Below, in pieces: positions 1 through 11,888 of a stretch of 64,000 nucleotides of DNA. Source of the stretch: Chinchilla lanigera. Taxonomy: Eukaryota > Chordata > Mammalia > Rodentia > Chinchillidae. The stretch covers positions 5,841,108 through 5,905,107 of the forward strand of contig NW_004955429.1 in NCBI RefSeq assembly GCF_000276665.1, given 5' to 3'. Position numbers and translations under genes: made by a program. The notes beneath the pieces were generated by a model. It ran no database searches. It was not told the origin of the DNA and worked only from the letters and a program-made list of their open reading frames with translations. Position 1 is the stretch's first letter. Every line of letters starts with the position of its first letter.

Positions 1-1330
1 TAAACTGCGTCAGTATTTATAGCATTTGCATTTCTGCATCATGTTTCAGATTATTTCAAGTGTGTTACTGCCCCCTGAATCTCTGGAAGGTAAACACCTC
101 CCCTGTTCTCTGGAATCCCTTTCTTCAATCATCTACTGCTGAGACCTACGCAGAGCATAAGTAATCACAGGCTTATTATTATTTGGCAGCTGAACTATAG
201 CAAGAATTCAGTAGCTTAAACCAACTTCTAATATTTATGGTCCTCTGGTAGAGATTGAAAGACCTGCAACTTCTGAGCAACACAGATAAGAGACTTTATC
301 TGCTTTACTGAGAAATGATTTTCCATACTTAGATTTTTATCTCCTAAAACAAAAATTCACATCAGAAGATTCTTTTGTCAGTAAATCTTTCCTGTCTTAA
401 GAATTTGGTCTGTGTTCTCCTTTCTGTGAATTAGAACCATTTAAACAATTTGACTTCGAGGAAAAGAGTAATTATTCGATGATTACTGAAATAATTCTGT
501 TTTCTTTCTGACAGCAGTCTCAAAGTAAAAATAAAAATTTAGTCAGGACCAAAACAGTCCTTCCCATGACTCAAATTTCTCATTCTGTCTTCAGGTTATT
601 TTTAGTAAAGGATGGAATGCAAAGGAGGAAAAGGAAAGCTGACATTTTAGGAGTAAGGAGGAGCCGGAGACGACCTTGCTGATAAGGAGACATAACTAGA
701 AATGGCAGTTTTTTTTAAGAAATGGCACACCTGTCAATATTTTACTGTTCTTCTTTTCAAACCCATGGCTTCCAGCTCCCCCAGCCTGCTTCCTCCTTCC
801 TGGTGTGTCCCAGGAGCCAGCGTGTGTGTGCTCTGGGAGACCCTGCTCCCCAGCCAAAGGCTCTGAGCTGAAGAGCTGCCTCCTCTGCTCCAGCCACTGT
901 GGACGACACCTTAGACAGGAGTCCTAGCAGGCCTGACACCAGAGGGCTGAGGACCAATAAAATCCCCTAGAGTGGACACCCTGGCAGTAACTGCTGTTAC
1001 AATGTTTATTTTTCCTACTACCGTATTTCTGGTTTTGTTGTCTCTGCTTCCCAGGGGTCCCTGCCTGTGAATGCTCCGTCCAACCACTGGAAATAAAACT
1101 GGCAAAGGACCAACTCAGCATCCTGAACTCTCTGGCAGAAAGGTACAGCCCCTGTTGTCTGAGCTCCGGGAGCAGAATCCTTCCAACAGCTCCTGGGTCT
1201 GTTAAGCTGTGTGGCTCATGGTTTACTCTTCTGCAGCGGGTCTTCAGGGTGTAGGCGCTGGCTCTTCCGCAGAGCCCTGATGCATTTAATCTTGGCTTCA
1301 GCCTGCTGTTCCAGCTGATTACAACTTGTA
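1..1330. other. Intergenic stretch, no gene seen
   Basis: AT-rich to moderate-GC sequence with no coding frame I can support. The two longest minus-strand frames at 757-1337 have no recognisable domain and overlap in different frames, so I read them as chance. Confidence 0.5.
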
Positions 1331-2400
1331 AATTCATAATTTACCCTCCTAAAACACTTCAACTTTTAGTGTATTTACCATATCCACTATGTGCTATGTC
1401 CATCTGCGCTATCAGTGGTAGAACATTTCCATTATCCCCACGAAGAACCCTCACAATCCTTTGGCTGTCACTCTCAGGCCCTCTCCCACCAGCTCCAGGA
1501 AACCACTAATCTCCACAAATTTGTCTTTTCTGGAAATTTCATACAGTTAGAATCATACAGCATGAGATCCCGTGTAACTGGCTTCCTTCACTTAGCTTCA
1601 TGTTCATCCATATCTGCACATATCAATACACTATTCATTTCTTGCAACATACTATTCCATTGTATAGGTGTATCACATCAGCTGGTAGACTTTTGGGTTA
1701 TGTCCACATTTCAGCAATCAGAGATAATACTGGTAAGAATATACGTGTGCAGGTTTTCGTTGAGCATGTTTTGGTTTTGAGTGCATACCGAGGATGAGAA
1801 TGTTTGCCTATACCTCTGTGGTTAGCCATTTGGGGAATTGCTGGAATTTTTTGCCACAGTGCCATGCCACTTGCACTTCTACTGGCAGTGCGAGAGCGTT
1901 CCAGTGTCTCCACAGCCCCACTCACACTCTGCTGTTATCTAACATTTTTATAGCTGCTCACATGGATGCAAAGTGCTATCTCATAATGGCTTTGACTTGC
2001 ACTTGCCTGGTGTCTCGTGCTGTTGAACCCTTTTCATGTGCTCATTGACTGTTTGTAAAATGGTCTTTAGAGAAATATCTATTCAGTTTGCCCATTTGAA
2101 ATGGGGTTGTCTTTTCAGAATAGAGTCTCCATACCTCTTTGTACAGTTTAGATGCAAAGATTTTCTCCCATTTTCGTGGGTTGTCTTGCCACTTTCTTAA
2201 TAATAACCTTTGAAACACACACACATACACACACAAGAAACACAGACGTTCTAAATTTGGGTGATGCCCAGTTCATCTTTTTTCTTTTGTCGTTTGTGCT
2301 TTGGTGTTATACCTGGGAAACCTTTGCCTAAGGGTGTGACTCATTTAGAAACCTCAGCTGTCATCTGATACACGTTTCTCACCTTCATCTCACTGTCATC
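1330..2400 (-). mobile_element. Old L1 3' end, antisense
   Basis: The plus strand reads like the reverse complement of an ancient mammalian L1 3' region: the flanks of the 'gaattgctgg' block, 'ccatttggggaattgctgg', 'cactggcagtg' and 'ttttctcccattttcgtgggttg' are familiar from antisense L1M copies. Many indels and stops show it is long dead. The 3' boundary near 2400 is approximate. Confidence 0.75.
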
Positions 2401-2939
2401 CTGTACCGTGATGAGGAGGTAATGTCTGTCCTACAAAAGTGGTGAAAAAAGTATGGACTAGGACAGGCTTGGGGACCAAGCATACTGCAGACAGCTGGCC
2501 TCCTACTAAAAGCCCTGTTTGCTTTTTTAATTTCCTCCATAAAATTGACTCGCAGATGTGTGTGTGGCTGTCCAGCAAGCCCTCCTTGCCCAGCAGTCGA
2601 ATGACCCTATGTGGTGGAGTTCCCACAGAGATGTGAAATGTGCCTCCCTGCGTGCTCTCTACCTGCCTTGGTGCAGCCCGGACCCAGTGTGCTTGATGTC
2701 GGACACACGAGGTACAAGACACCGGCGGACAGCAGGGTCCCGGGTGGAGGAGCGTGGCAACCATCATACACGCTCACCTGGCACTAGCACGTGAGCGAGT
2801 CATCATTTAAAAAACCCTTCGAGCTCCTGTACTGGAGGAGGAGAGTCCTGCCTTGGTGGCCTGGCCTTTCACCCTGCCTGAGACCCTGAGTAAGTCAGCA
2901 GCATGTTCCTCTCGCTGTTTCACCAGGTGTGGACTCATT

Positions 2940-3375
2940 AGGTTGGATGTGTGTGGGATTCAGACCCCAGTCCCGGTTTACACTGCTCGTGACCCCAGAC
3001 AGGTTACTTAATTGTCCTCAATCCTCACTTCAATTTTCTAATTTTTAAAATGCTCCCCCCCTTTTTTGCTTGCATTCTCGGGGATGGAACCCAGGGCTTC
3101 ACACGTTCAAAGCAAACGCTCCACCTCTGCCCCAGTCCTTTGAAAACATTATTTTATTTTGAGGCAAAGTCTTGCTAAGTTGCCTAGGTTTGCCACAAAC
3201 CTGCCATCCTCTGGCCCCGGCCTCCCTCATAGCTGGAATTAGGGCCTGAGCCACTGTGCCCAGCTCAGAGGGCATTTTTGAGGACTGAGTGAGAACTAAG
3301 TACATAGCTAAGTACGTGGACCGAGACCAGTTCGTGCATAGTAAACACTTGCTAGCTCTTAGTTCTTATCATTTT
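2940..3375 (+). repeat. MIR SINE split by a B1-dID insertion
   Basis: MIR-like core 'gaccccagacaggttacttaattgtcctcaa' occurs before the B1-dID at 3060-3265. The MIR tail with 'catagtaaacacttgctag' resumes after it. MIR is an old mammal-wide tRNA-derived SINE, so the nesting order is as expected. Confidence 0.65.
3060..3265 (-). repeat. B1-dID composite SINE
   Basis: On the plus strand it begins with a reversed ID-like part (gggatggaacccagggcttc), followed by a T-rich linker and a reversed B1 ending at 'cactgtgcccagct'. The ID-B1 order identifies the rodent B1-dID dimer in minus orientation. Confidence 0.8.
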
Positions 3376-3837
3376 ATGCCTTATTCATAAAGATATTTAT
3401 TTCATAAACAACAGCTGACTTAATTACATGGGTTCTCTAAGTGCACGCTTCTAGGCATGTGGACCCCTGATCCTGTTGGGTCCTGGGGCTCTGGAGAAAA
3501 TAAGATGGAATTCCTCCCTCGAGGAGCTAATAATTTAACAGGGAAGGCAGACTTCAGACACCTGTGTATGGACTGTAACGACCACGGCCCTGTAATGTTT
3601 CTGAAGGCTGCGGGATCACAGAGAGGATCGGTTGCCCCGGGCTGTGGAAGGAAGCTGAGACAGATTGTTGGGAAAGAGGAGACAGGCGCTTGGCTGAAAT
3701 CCATGCCCACTTTTTCAGCAGTTCAGGGATAGAGATCGGCCAGTCTGAGAAGACATCCACAGACATTAGACAGAGGCCCCCTCCGTCTAATGTGGGGTAC
3801 AAGTGAGAAACATGCATCTGCCTAGGAAGGCGCTTTC

Positions 3838-4031
3838 TTTTTTTTTTTTGGTGGTGCTAGAGGCTGATGCCGCTGAACTGCATCCCCAGCCTTCATTCAT
3901 TCCTTCATTCATTCAGAAACAGGGTTTTGCCATTTGCTCAATTGCTAAGGTTGAGCTCAAACTTTCGATCTTCCTGCCTCAGGCTCCCTGAGGCTGGGAT
4001 TACTACTATGTGCACCACCCCACCCGGCTTT
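3838..4031 (-). repeat. B1-dID composite SINE with (ATTC)n linker
   Basis: A poly-T start leads to a reversed ID-like segment, then a (CATT)n microsatellite at about 3892-3917 in the linker, then a reversed B1 ending 'gtgcaccaccccacccggct'. The tetranucleotide run probably grew from the linker poly(A). Confidence 0.8.
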
Positions 4032-4116
4032 TAAGCAGTTCCTAATGTAGAATTAATTACGATCACAGTGTTAGAAGAAATATTCAGTCAAATTCTCCTT
4101 TTAAAAAATGTGCTTC

Positions 4117-5490
4117 CTGAAAATAAAGAGAGCCTCTGTAATAAATGGTGCTGGAAAAAATGGCTCTGCACATGCTAAAGATTAAAATTGGACCCGTATC
4201 TTTCACCATACACTAAATTAAATTCAAAGTGGATCAAAGATCTAAATATTAAAACAGAAACGTTAAATCTGTTGGAAGATAGAATAGGTAAAACTAGGGA
4301 AGACGTTGTAGGCAAAGACTTTATGAATAAAACCTCGATCACACGGGAACTATCACAAAGAATCAATAACTGGGAACTCATCTTATTAAAAAGCTTTTGC
4401 ACAGCAAGAGAAACCACCAGCAGAGTGAAGAGATAACCCACAATGTAGGAAAAAAATTTTGCCAGCTGTTTCTCATACAAAGAATTACTATTGAGAACCT
4501 ATAAAGAACTCAGAAAAATCAGACCTCCCAAATTTAAAGACCCAATCCAAAAATGGGCATCTGAGATGAATACACACTTCTCAGATAAAGAAATACAAAC
4601 AGCAAACAAATATATGAAAAAATGTTCAACATCATTGGTCATTCAAGAAATGCAAATTAAAACAGCATTAAGATTCTACCTCACCCTGGAAAGAAAGACT
4701 ATTATCACAAATCCACCAATAACAAATGCTGGAGGGGCTGTGGGGAAAAAGGAACCCTTCTCCTGTTGGAGGCAGTATAGACTTGTGCAACCACTGTGGA
4801 AATCAGTGTGGAGATTCCTCAAAAGATAGGATTGGATGTCTCATTCAACCCAGCTACTCCCCTTCTGAGTATATTCCCAGAAGAACTTAAAATATCATAC
4901 CACAGCAATATATATGCATCCATGTTTATAGCAGCACAATTTGCAAGAGCTAGATCTTACAACAACCCAAATGTCCATCAACTGAGGAATGGATAAAAAA
5001 GATGTAGTCTTTTTATATAATGGAGTACTACTCAACCATAAAGAAGGATAAACTGGAGACTTTTATAGGTAAATGAATGCAACTTGAGATCATACTCATA
5101 AGTGAAATAAATGAGACCCATATATGTAAACATCATATTGTATCCTTAGTGTGAAAAGTTCAAAGGGTAAACAAGATCCAAAAATGTACAACAGATATTG
5201 TAAAATGGGAGGAAACTTCAAAAGGAAAGACCAACTTGGACAAGGGAATAGAGAAAAGAAGAAAGGGAAAAGCAAAAAGATTTAAAAAATGATAGTTAAG
5301 ACAGTTATACTACTAATCTCTCTTAGTTCACTGAAAGGAAAGGTCTGTGCTAATATTGTTGGGACATTTAGATGCCAATATCTTGTACTTTGAGTAACTA
5401 AAGATAACACTATGCAATGTATTAACCATTGTTACCCTCCTATTATCTTGTTTTGAAATTTTGAGTTTTTTTCCTCTTTAAAATAAAATG
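4117..5490 (+). mobile_element. 5'-truncated L1 (ORF2 3' end and 3' UTR)
   Basis: Reads as the C-terminal part of L1 ORF2, from 'ataaatggtgctggaaaaaa' through 'atgcaaattaaaac' and 'ccataaagaaggataaactgg', then a 3' UTR with AATAAA near the end. Several stops and frameshifts interrupt the frame; open pieces lie at about 4188-4436 and 4491-4829. Matching 16-bp flanks (TTTAAAAAAT/CGTGCTTC) at 4100-4116 and 5491-5506 are the likely target-site duplication. Confidence 0.9.
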
Positions 5491-5728
5491 TTTAAAAACG
5501 TGCTTCGAAAGTTGTGTAAACAGATATGAAGCAATCTGCTCTCCTGGGTAAGTTGGTTTATAATTCTAAAACGATTTTCTCCTCGCCCCTGTTCCCAGGC
5601 TAGGCAATAGACTTGCTTGGATGTATTTCTCTATGTACCCGCAATTTCACTTTTCCCCTAAGGCAAGAGCTCTTTAATTTTTCTATTTCCTATTAAGAAG
5701 ACAACCTTCACACTTAAATACCGGAGCG

Positions 5729-6096
5729 ATAAGATCCAAAATCTACAACAGATATTGTGAAAGAGAAAGAAACTTCCCAAAAGGAAAGAACAACTGAGAT
5801 GGGGGAAAGAAGAAAAGAAAACAGGGAAAACAAACAAAAAACAACAAAAATATATATGTATATACACACAAACACACACATGAGATAGCTAAGACAGTTA
5901 TACTACTAATTTCTTTTAGTTCCTTGAAGGGAACAGTTTGTGGTTATATTGTTTGATCACTTTTGCATGCCCGTATCTTGTAATCTAAGCAACTACTTTG
6001 AAGATAACCATACGCAATATATTAACCATTGTTAATCTCCTATTATCTTGTTTTGAAATTCGGTATCATTGTTTTTGTTTTCTTCTCTTAAAAAAA
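5729..6096 (+). mobile_element. Short 5'-truncated L1 (3' UTR only)
   Basis: Closely repeats the 3' UTR of the L1 ending at 5490, including 'agacagttatactactaat' and 'attaaccattgtta'. It is bounded by near-identical AATACCGGAGCG (5717-5728) and AATACCAGAGTG (6097-6108), a likely target-site duplication, and ends in an A-run. It is a separate, very short insertion rather than part of the first. Confidence 0.85.
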
Positions 6097-6108
6097 AATA
6101 CCAGAGTG

Positions 6109-7130
6109 CCATTATTTTTTTGTCTTATGTTTATGGTCTGGTAAATTTTTTTAAAAAGGATTGAATTTCTAGTGCTATGATTATTTCTGATTTTAAATAT
6201 CTTGGGAGGGGAGGAGAAAGGAGACATTTGAACAGATTTTACCAATAGTATCCCATGAGGAAAACCGAATCTGCGAAAGCTTCTAATGCAGTCCTTTGGC
6301 TCCATCTGGTGGCCAGTAACAGAATTACTCATTCCCCACGTAAGAGGGCGGCACCTAAATTCGTTTGTCTGGAAACGAGAGAAATGCAATCGTGTTCTGT
6401 GCCAGAGGTGGAGGAACTGGCTAAGCATTCTCGGAAGACCTAATTTAAGGGATAAAATGGATTCAACTCTGCAAAAAGGATACAGCATTTCAGCAACATC
6501 CATGTGTTAATTTTAGTTGCTACCACTTCCGCTCCCCTCCCTGTAACGCACCACACAAAGCCCATTCGATCCAGGCTCGCAAAGGCAAAGACGCCCTCTA
6601 TCGACTTGGCTTCCAAGCCGAATCTGTGTCTCAGCCTTTTAAATAGAGCAATACTAGGTGAAGATTTCTCATCGGTAAATAAAACCTATTTAGTAATAAA
6701 TACTCTAGTGAGTCAGCGCACGTTGTGCATTCTGTGCGCGTGTGCGTGTGCGTGCATATGCTCGAGTGTATCCAGTTTCTGGAGCAGCGCTGCGCCCTGG
6801 ATACGGTCGCTGAGGCTCAGCTACCCTTCTGCGGAAAGAGACGCAGGCTGGCGCGGCTCGCCCCCGCCCGCACTCCGGATGCTGCGACGCGCGCGGTCGG
6901 GGAGCCCGCCCCCTGGAGGACGAAGCGGGTACAGCAGAACTGGCTGACAGTCTCTGGTTTAAATCAGACTCTGTTTAGTTTTGCTTTTTTTTTTTAATGA
7001 TGTTTTAAGTATCTGCTATGCATGAGGCCCTGTGCTGTGGAAATCGGTAGGTCATAAAAAGTCCCTACAGTAAGGACTTTCCTTTCTCGTAGGGGTACAG
7101 AAAACAGCTAGTGAGAGAAAGACAAAATCT
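6109..7130. other. Single-copy-looking stretch with a CpG-rich patch
   Basis: No repeat recognised. A CpG-rich patch lies at about 6715-6930 (see its own entry). Short frames at 6255-6510 and 6504-6997 have no recognisable domain. Confidence 0.4.
6705..6930. promoter_or_regulatory. Small orphan CpG cluster with an AP-1/NF-E2-like site
   Basis: About 200 bp of high CpG density (gctgcgacgcgcgcggtcgg and similar) in otherwise AT-rich intergenic DNA. It is preceded by GTGAGTCAGCG at about 6709-6719, which resembles an AP-1/NF-E2 site. GC-box-like CCCCGCCC lies inside. It could be an orphan promoter or an enhancer; no exon can be defined. Confidence 0.4.
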
Positions 7131-7135
7131 TGTGA

Positions 7136-7136
<1 letters not shown>

Positions 7137-7173
<37 letters not shown>
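7137..7173. repeat. (CA)n microsatellite
   Basis: Uninterrupted CA dinucleotide run of about 18 units. Confidence 0.98.
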
Positions 7174-7176
<3 letters not shown>

Positions 7177-7461
7177 TAAATATCACGTGATGTCTCTTAT
7201 CTGGGAGATCCAGAATAAAAATAAAGGCTAGCTAAAGGAAGTAGGGAGATGGAAGGGGGCCAAGAGATGGAGGGGGCGGGACGGGGAGAGCATGAAGAAA
7301 GGAATCGAGGTGGTCGTGCACACCTGCCAACTCCGCACCAGGAACGTGCACAGGCCTGGCACACGCGTACTATTTAACTAAAATAAAACCTCACGGGAGC
7401 ACTGAGCACACCCGGAACACAGCACCTCCCAGTTCGTCTTGGAATCGTTACAAGGCCTGTT

Positions 7462-7556
7462 TCCTTTTTTTTTTTTTTTTTGGTACCAGGAATTGAACTC
7501 GGGACCTCGGGCTTGCCAGGCAGACGCTCGTGCGGCTGAGGATCTCCCCGGCCCTT
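7462..7556 (-). repeat. ID SINE
   Basis: A poly-T run followed by 'ggtaccaggaattgaactcg' and 'cttgccaggcagacgctcgtg', the reverse complement of an ID element with its B-box (GGTTCRANNCC-like). The A-box side is degraded at 'gatctccccggccc'. Confidence 0.88.
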
Positions 7557-7559
7557 CCA

Positions 7560-8690
7560 GGCCTCTGTTTCCTAAGTGAGAAGTACCCAGTCCTTCCTTT
7601 TCCCCCTCTCTCCCTTCATCCTCCTCCTCCCTCCCTTCGCCCTCTGTTCTCCTCCGCCGCCTTTTTCCTCCCTTGTTGTTCTCTCCTCACTGGGCACAGT
7701 GCCCGGCATGGCCAAGCCTGTGCTGATCCGAACCAGTCAACAAGGGGAAGGCAGCGGGCTCTGGAGCGGCCGGGGCAGGCGGTCAGCGCCTGCAGCAGCT
7801 TCCTCTTCCCACAGGGCTGGCAGTGACCGCAGGTTTCCCTCTGTCTGTCCAGCTCTCTGGATTAGGTCACAAGAAGCCAGTCCACGCCCCACACGCTCCG
7901 CCCCGCTCCCACCCAGCCCGTCAGGCAGACAAAGTGCTCTCCTCTTGCCTTTTCGGGGCTGCTTGTCCCCTGGGGCTGCTCTGACGTTTCTTGCATGTGT
8001 CTTCTGAGGCACGCGGGTCCTGGGATCTTCAGCTTAGGAGTGAATGTTCCAGGGACCTCCTGCTACTCAAGAAGCTGCCCCAAAACGAAGCGATTTAAAA
8101 CAACCCCCGTTTTGTGGGCCGCACGTTCGGTGGCTCAGCGGGGTTCTTCCATGTGTTCCTCAGACTACGGTTAAGTGAGAGTTCGCTGGCGGATGGTCTG
8201 AGGGTCCCAGACGGCGTCGCCCACGTAGCGGGTGGCTCAGCAGGGGCTGTCCAGGCTGTCCCCAGCGGGGCTCCAGCATGGCCGTCCCGGGGGAATCTTA
8301 CGGGTTAGCTGTCCCCACCTCCAAGTGAGTGTGGGGAAGAGACGGAGGGGAAGGGGAAGGCCGCTTCTGACCGAGCCTCCTGTGTCACCCAGCACTGCTT
8401 CTGCTACATTCTGCGAGGCACACCGGTCCCTGGGGCAGGAGAATTAGACTCTTCCTGCTTCTGGAGGGATCGGTGGTCCTTGGAATTTCGGTCTCCTACT
8501 CCCGCCCTCCCGGCAGGTCCTAGGACAGCCGTGGGAGTTACCCATACAAACTCTTTTTCTAAGGAACACAGCCTGCTGACCCCGTGTGGAAGTCCCCTCT
8601 TTCCCCGCCCCAGCCGCAGGCAGACCTCTCTTCCCTGCTGCTCACCGATCCCCTTCCATCTCCCCAGGGGCGAGAACGTCAGGCAGCCAG
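7560..8690. other. GC-moderate intergenic stretch, no gene supported
   Basis: Contains a pyrimidine-rich tract (about 7595-7680) and scattered CpGs. Frames at 7530-8007 overlap in both strands and lack recognisable domains, so none is called. Confidence 0.4.
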
Positions 8691-8850
8691 GGAGTCTCGG
8701 ACACCTGTGATCCCAGCACTTGGAGGCAGAGGCAGGAGGATCGCAGGTTTGAGCCGTACCCGGGGAACTGGGCTGGGATGTTGCTTGATGCAGAGGCCCT
8801 AGATTCAAGCCCCACTATCGCACCAGATCACAACAGCAAAAACACCTTGA
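8690..8850 (+). repeat. B1-dID composite SINE
   Basis: B1 core 'tcccagcacttggaggcagaggcaggagg' is followed by a deleted ID unit with 'gcagaggccctagattcaagcccc' and an A-rich tail. Sense orientation. Confidence 0.8.
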
Positions 8851-9780
8851 GTCAGGTGAGTTTCACATCCTCCCTTCGCTCCCTCCGTCCTGCTCAGGAG
8901 AACCGATGTCCCAGTCCTTCCTAGGGCCGGACCCATTCCACACTCCACCTTTACTGCTCTGGCCCCGCTCACCCCAGCTTGGCCCCTAAAACAAGCCCCA
9001 CCTTTCCCGAATCTCAGCTGCACACCTCTGCTCCTCTTTCCTTTCAGATACAACTCTTAACTGCGATGTCTTTAAAAATCATAAGGAACCTAAAATAGGC
9101 ACACAAAGCATTTTACCCTTCTAATGTATTTTCAGTGATCGACTTTATATTATAAAATTGATCTCAAATCCAACAGAGGAAGAAAAACCCAAGAGAGATG
9201 ATAGTGATACTTTTAAGTTTAAAGACGTGTATGTGAGTGTCACTTTTGTGGTTTCCAGTGCTGCTTCTTACTATGCCATAAAGAAAAGTGCTAACTAGTA
9301 CACCCCACAGTTCGCAGGGTCCTGGAATGTTTTGCAAGTCCTCCTAACACACAGACTGCAACAGATCCAGAAATCTCAATTATACTGGCCATATCCTTAC
9401 ATTTGGATATTTTTCTAAGAATGCAGGTAAGTTAGCCTCCAAAGAAAACTGTATCTCTTGTTTTTTTGAAAATGACCTTATTGTCCAGCTCAGTGACAAA
9501 AATGCAGAGATTGTTCCAAAATGGAGCAGAAATGAGTCAGAGGAGTGGGACGCTCTCCAGCTACGGTGTTTGGCCACTGTGCTGCCATGGGGACTCTGCC
9601 TGACTGTCCAGCCCTGCTGGGGCCTGGCCAAGGCCAACAGGTGCTTGGGTGAGGTGTGTTAGCAAGAAGAAAAATCACAGCAACAGCAAGAAGACGCCAG
9701 GGTCAGAAGCAGCTGTGTACATTGCTTAACACTGCCCACCCTCCACTGCCCCTGAAGATTTGCTGACAGACGATTGGGGC
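8851..9780. other. Intergenic stretch, nothing recognised
   Basis: No repeat or coding frame recognised. Confidence 0.4.
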
Positions 9781-9784
9781 TATT

Positions 9785-9965
9785 GACTTATAGGTGGTCA
9801 CAGTCACAGATCAGGACCCTGAAGGGGAAGGAAGATGGACCCATTGTGTCGTCATCATCCCTGATTTTATATATGAGGAAACAGAGGCACTGAGAAGTTA
9901 AAGGATTTCCCTAAGGTCAGTGGAAGCACCAGGACTTGCCCCATAGCTGGCTTGAGAGCCTAAAC
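9785..9965 (-). repeat. MIR SINE
   Basis: Antisense MIR: 'tatgaggaaacagaggcactgagaagttaaaggatttccctaaggtcag' matches the highly conserved MIR core in reverse complement, followed by a degraded 'accaggacttgcccc' stretch. Confidence 0.85.
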
Positions 9966-10528
9966 CTGCAGTCGCCACGCTGTACTGTGGGACCGGGAAA
10001 GTCAAGGTTAGCCTTAATGCTCGGTGAGGGACCCTGCTGGAGCTGCACAGCTGGGAAGAGGCCACTGAAAACCAGAGCTTTGCTGAATCTAAAATCCACC
10101 CTCTCCCTCACCCTGCTATAATAGTGCCCATGTGCTGTTTGTAAGAGCAAACTCTTAGAAGCATAAATGGAAATGTCTAATGTTATACAAGCAGTGGTGT
10201 AGCTACACAAAATAACATGCCTTAAAATTATATGGAAAAATATTTATTTATGTGCAAAGGTGTTCAAGATATACTGAGAGTAAAAAGCAGTTACAAAACA
10301 GCGTGCAATTTCAATTTACATGGGCAAGGTAATAAGAAAGAAGAGGGAAATACAATTTCTAGCCCATTATACCAGCATAACTGTAAACGATCTGACAGTA
10401 CCAATGCTGATGGGAGTATGTAGAGGGAGTGTATATTGGCAAAAACACTCTGGAAATCAACTAGGCAAATCTTGAAATGGGTGTGCCCTTCAACCCAGCA
10501 GTTTTACTTCTAAATATGCATCTTAGGG

Positions 10529-10618
10529 CCAGGGGTATAGCTCAGTGGCACAAGTGCTTGCCTGGCAAGTGCAAGGTCCTGACTTCAAATCCCAGTACCC
10601 ATCCCCTCCCAAAAAATA
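10529..10618 (+). repeat. ID SINE
   Basis: Shows the tRNA-derived A-box region 'gtatagctcagtggcacaag', 'gcctggcaagtgcaaggtcc' and the B-box-like 'gacttcaaatccc', ending in an A-rich tail. Inserted in the old L1. Confidence 0.92.
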
Positions 10619-10663
10619 AATAAATATGTATCCTAAGAAACATTTACAAACATGCAAGGAGAG

Positions 10664-10731
10664 ATCAGGGGTATAGCTCAGTGGTACAGAAAGCACCTAG
10701 CATACATGAGGCCCTGAATTCAATCTCTAGC

Positions 10732-10771
<40 letters not shown>
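10664..10771 (+). repeat. ID SINE with (CA)n tail
   Basis: ID consensus 'ggtatagctcagtggtacag...gaattcaatctc' runs directly into a (CA)n microsatellite at 10733-10771, a common fate of SINE tails. Confidence 0.92.
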
Positions 10772-10775
<4 letters not shown>

Positions 10776-11428
10776 TTTGGGTGGGGGATTTCCCTTGCAC
10801 CATTGGTTGTAATAGCAAAACACTGGAATCAAAATAATAAAATATTGGACAGCTTTGATAATAAAAAAGCAAATCAGTTAATGCCACATACATCAACATG
10901 GGTGAATCTGAAAACAAAAAGAATGGAATAGGTTGCAGATGAATACACACAATAATTACCATTTGTGTAAATAATTCAAACACACATGTATACTACCTTT
11001 CCAGATACACATTCTGCTGGGGAGTGGTATACATTAGGGTATGCTGCACTTTCTGTATTTAAATTTTTCTCACCTCCACTCCCCAAGAGTTATCCGACTT
11101 TAATAAAATAAGAAGTGTATTTCCATGGGAGAAAATGCTCTCCAAATAGTCATAGTGGCTTTTAGTACTGGGATTAACACCATTCACATTTACTTTTCTT
11201 TGAATGTCTGTATGTTCTCACTTTGAACATCTATTACTTTCCTGCTAAGAAAAATAAGGTAATTTGTATGCAAATCCTTGTTGAATCTAGGACCAGTATA
11301 AGGAGCTCAGAGCCCCGCGGAAGGTATTTTCATCCCCAACCTTTCTGGTAGACAATCAATATTTCTACTCAGAAGTTCAATGTTAGCCACTGGGAGAAAA
11401 TAGTTAGACTGAAAACTGGCTCTCATGC

Positions 11429-11450
11429 AAAAAAAAAAAAAAAAAAAAAA
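11429..11450. repeat. Poly(A) tract
   Basis: 22 consecutive A residues. It may mark a decayed retroelement tail, but no element is recognised next to it. Confidence 0.9.
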
Positions 11451-11726
11451 TTGATGTCAGGGCTGACTTTTAAAACTCCTGAAGCTAGGCTGGCCCGGTG
11501 GAAGACCACTCTTGTAGACCAGAGAAAAGCACTTCTGTCTGTGCTTCTTACCCAGAGCACAGGTCCCAAGCACCTGCTGGCTGACTATACAAAAGTTGGT
11601 CCAAAAATATGAATAGCATGTGGAAATGACTTTGAGGTTTTCATTAAGGTGCTGTCACTTAACAGGAAGAAGAACTTGGATTGCCAGATACTTCCAGTGG
11701 GACATCTAACTAAATCGTCATCCAAA

Positions 11727-11888
11727 TTAGGACATTCTTGATTAGGACCTTTCCTGCCTTAATTTTGGGTGTCCAGTATTTTGTCCCAGCAAAGAGAGTA
11801 AGACAGTTATGTGCTGCATAAAATACAATGACCACAGAGATGTCTTTGTATCCTGTATCTTGCATAGTCCTAATCAAGAATGTCCTAA
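11727..11888. repeat. Perfect 22-bp inverted repeat with 118-bp spacer
   Basis: Arms at 11727-11748 and 11867-11888 are exact reverse complements, beginning TTAGGACATTCTTG on the left arm. The spacer has no recognised element. Could be termini of a small non-autonomous DNA transposon or a local inverted duplication. Confidence 0.9.

Larger units (their letters stand above)
10210..11110 (+). mobile_element. Old L1 3' end, interrupted by two ID SINEs
   Basis: Sense L1 3' sequence recognised by 'ctctggaaatcaac', 'cttcaacccagcagttttacttctaaatatgcatc', 'ggttgtaatagcaaaacactgg' and 'acatgggtgaatctgaaaac'. Two ID elements at about 10530 and 10665 split it. Highly diverged. Confidence 0.75.

Noticed and set aside
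6290..6320. CTCF-like site (CCATCTGGTGGC)
   Set aside because: It differs from the core CTCF consensus at two important positions; too weak without conservation or binding data.
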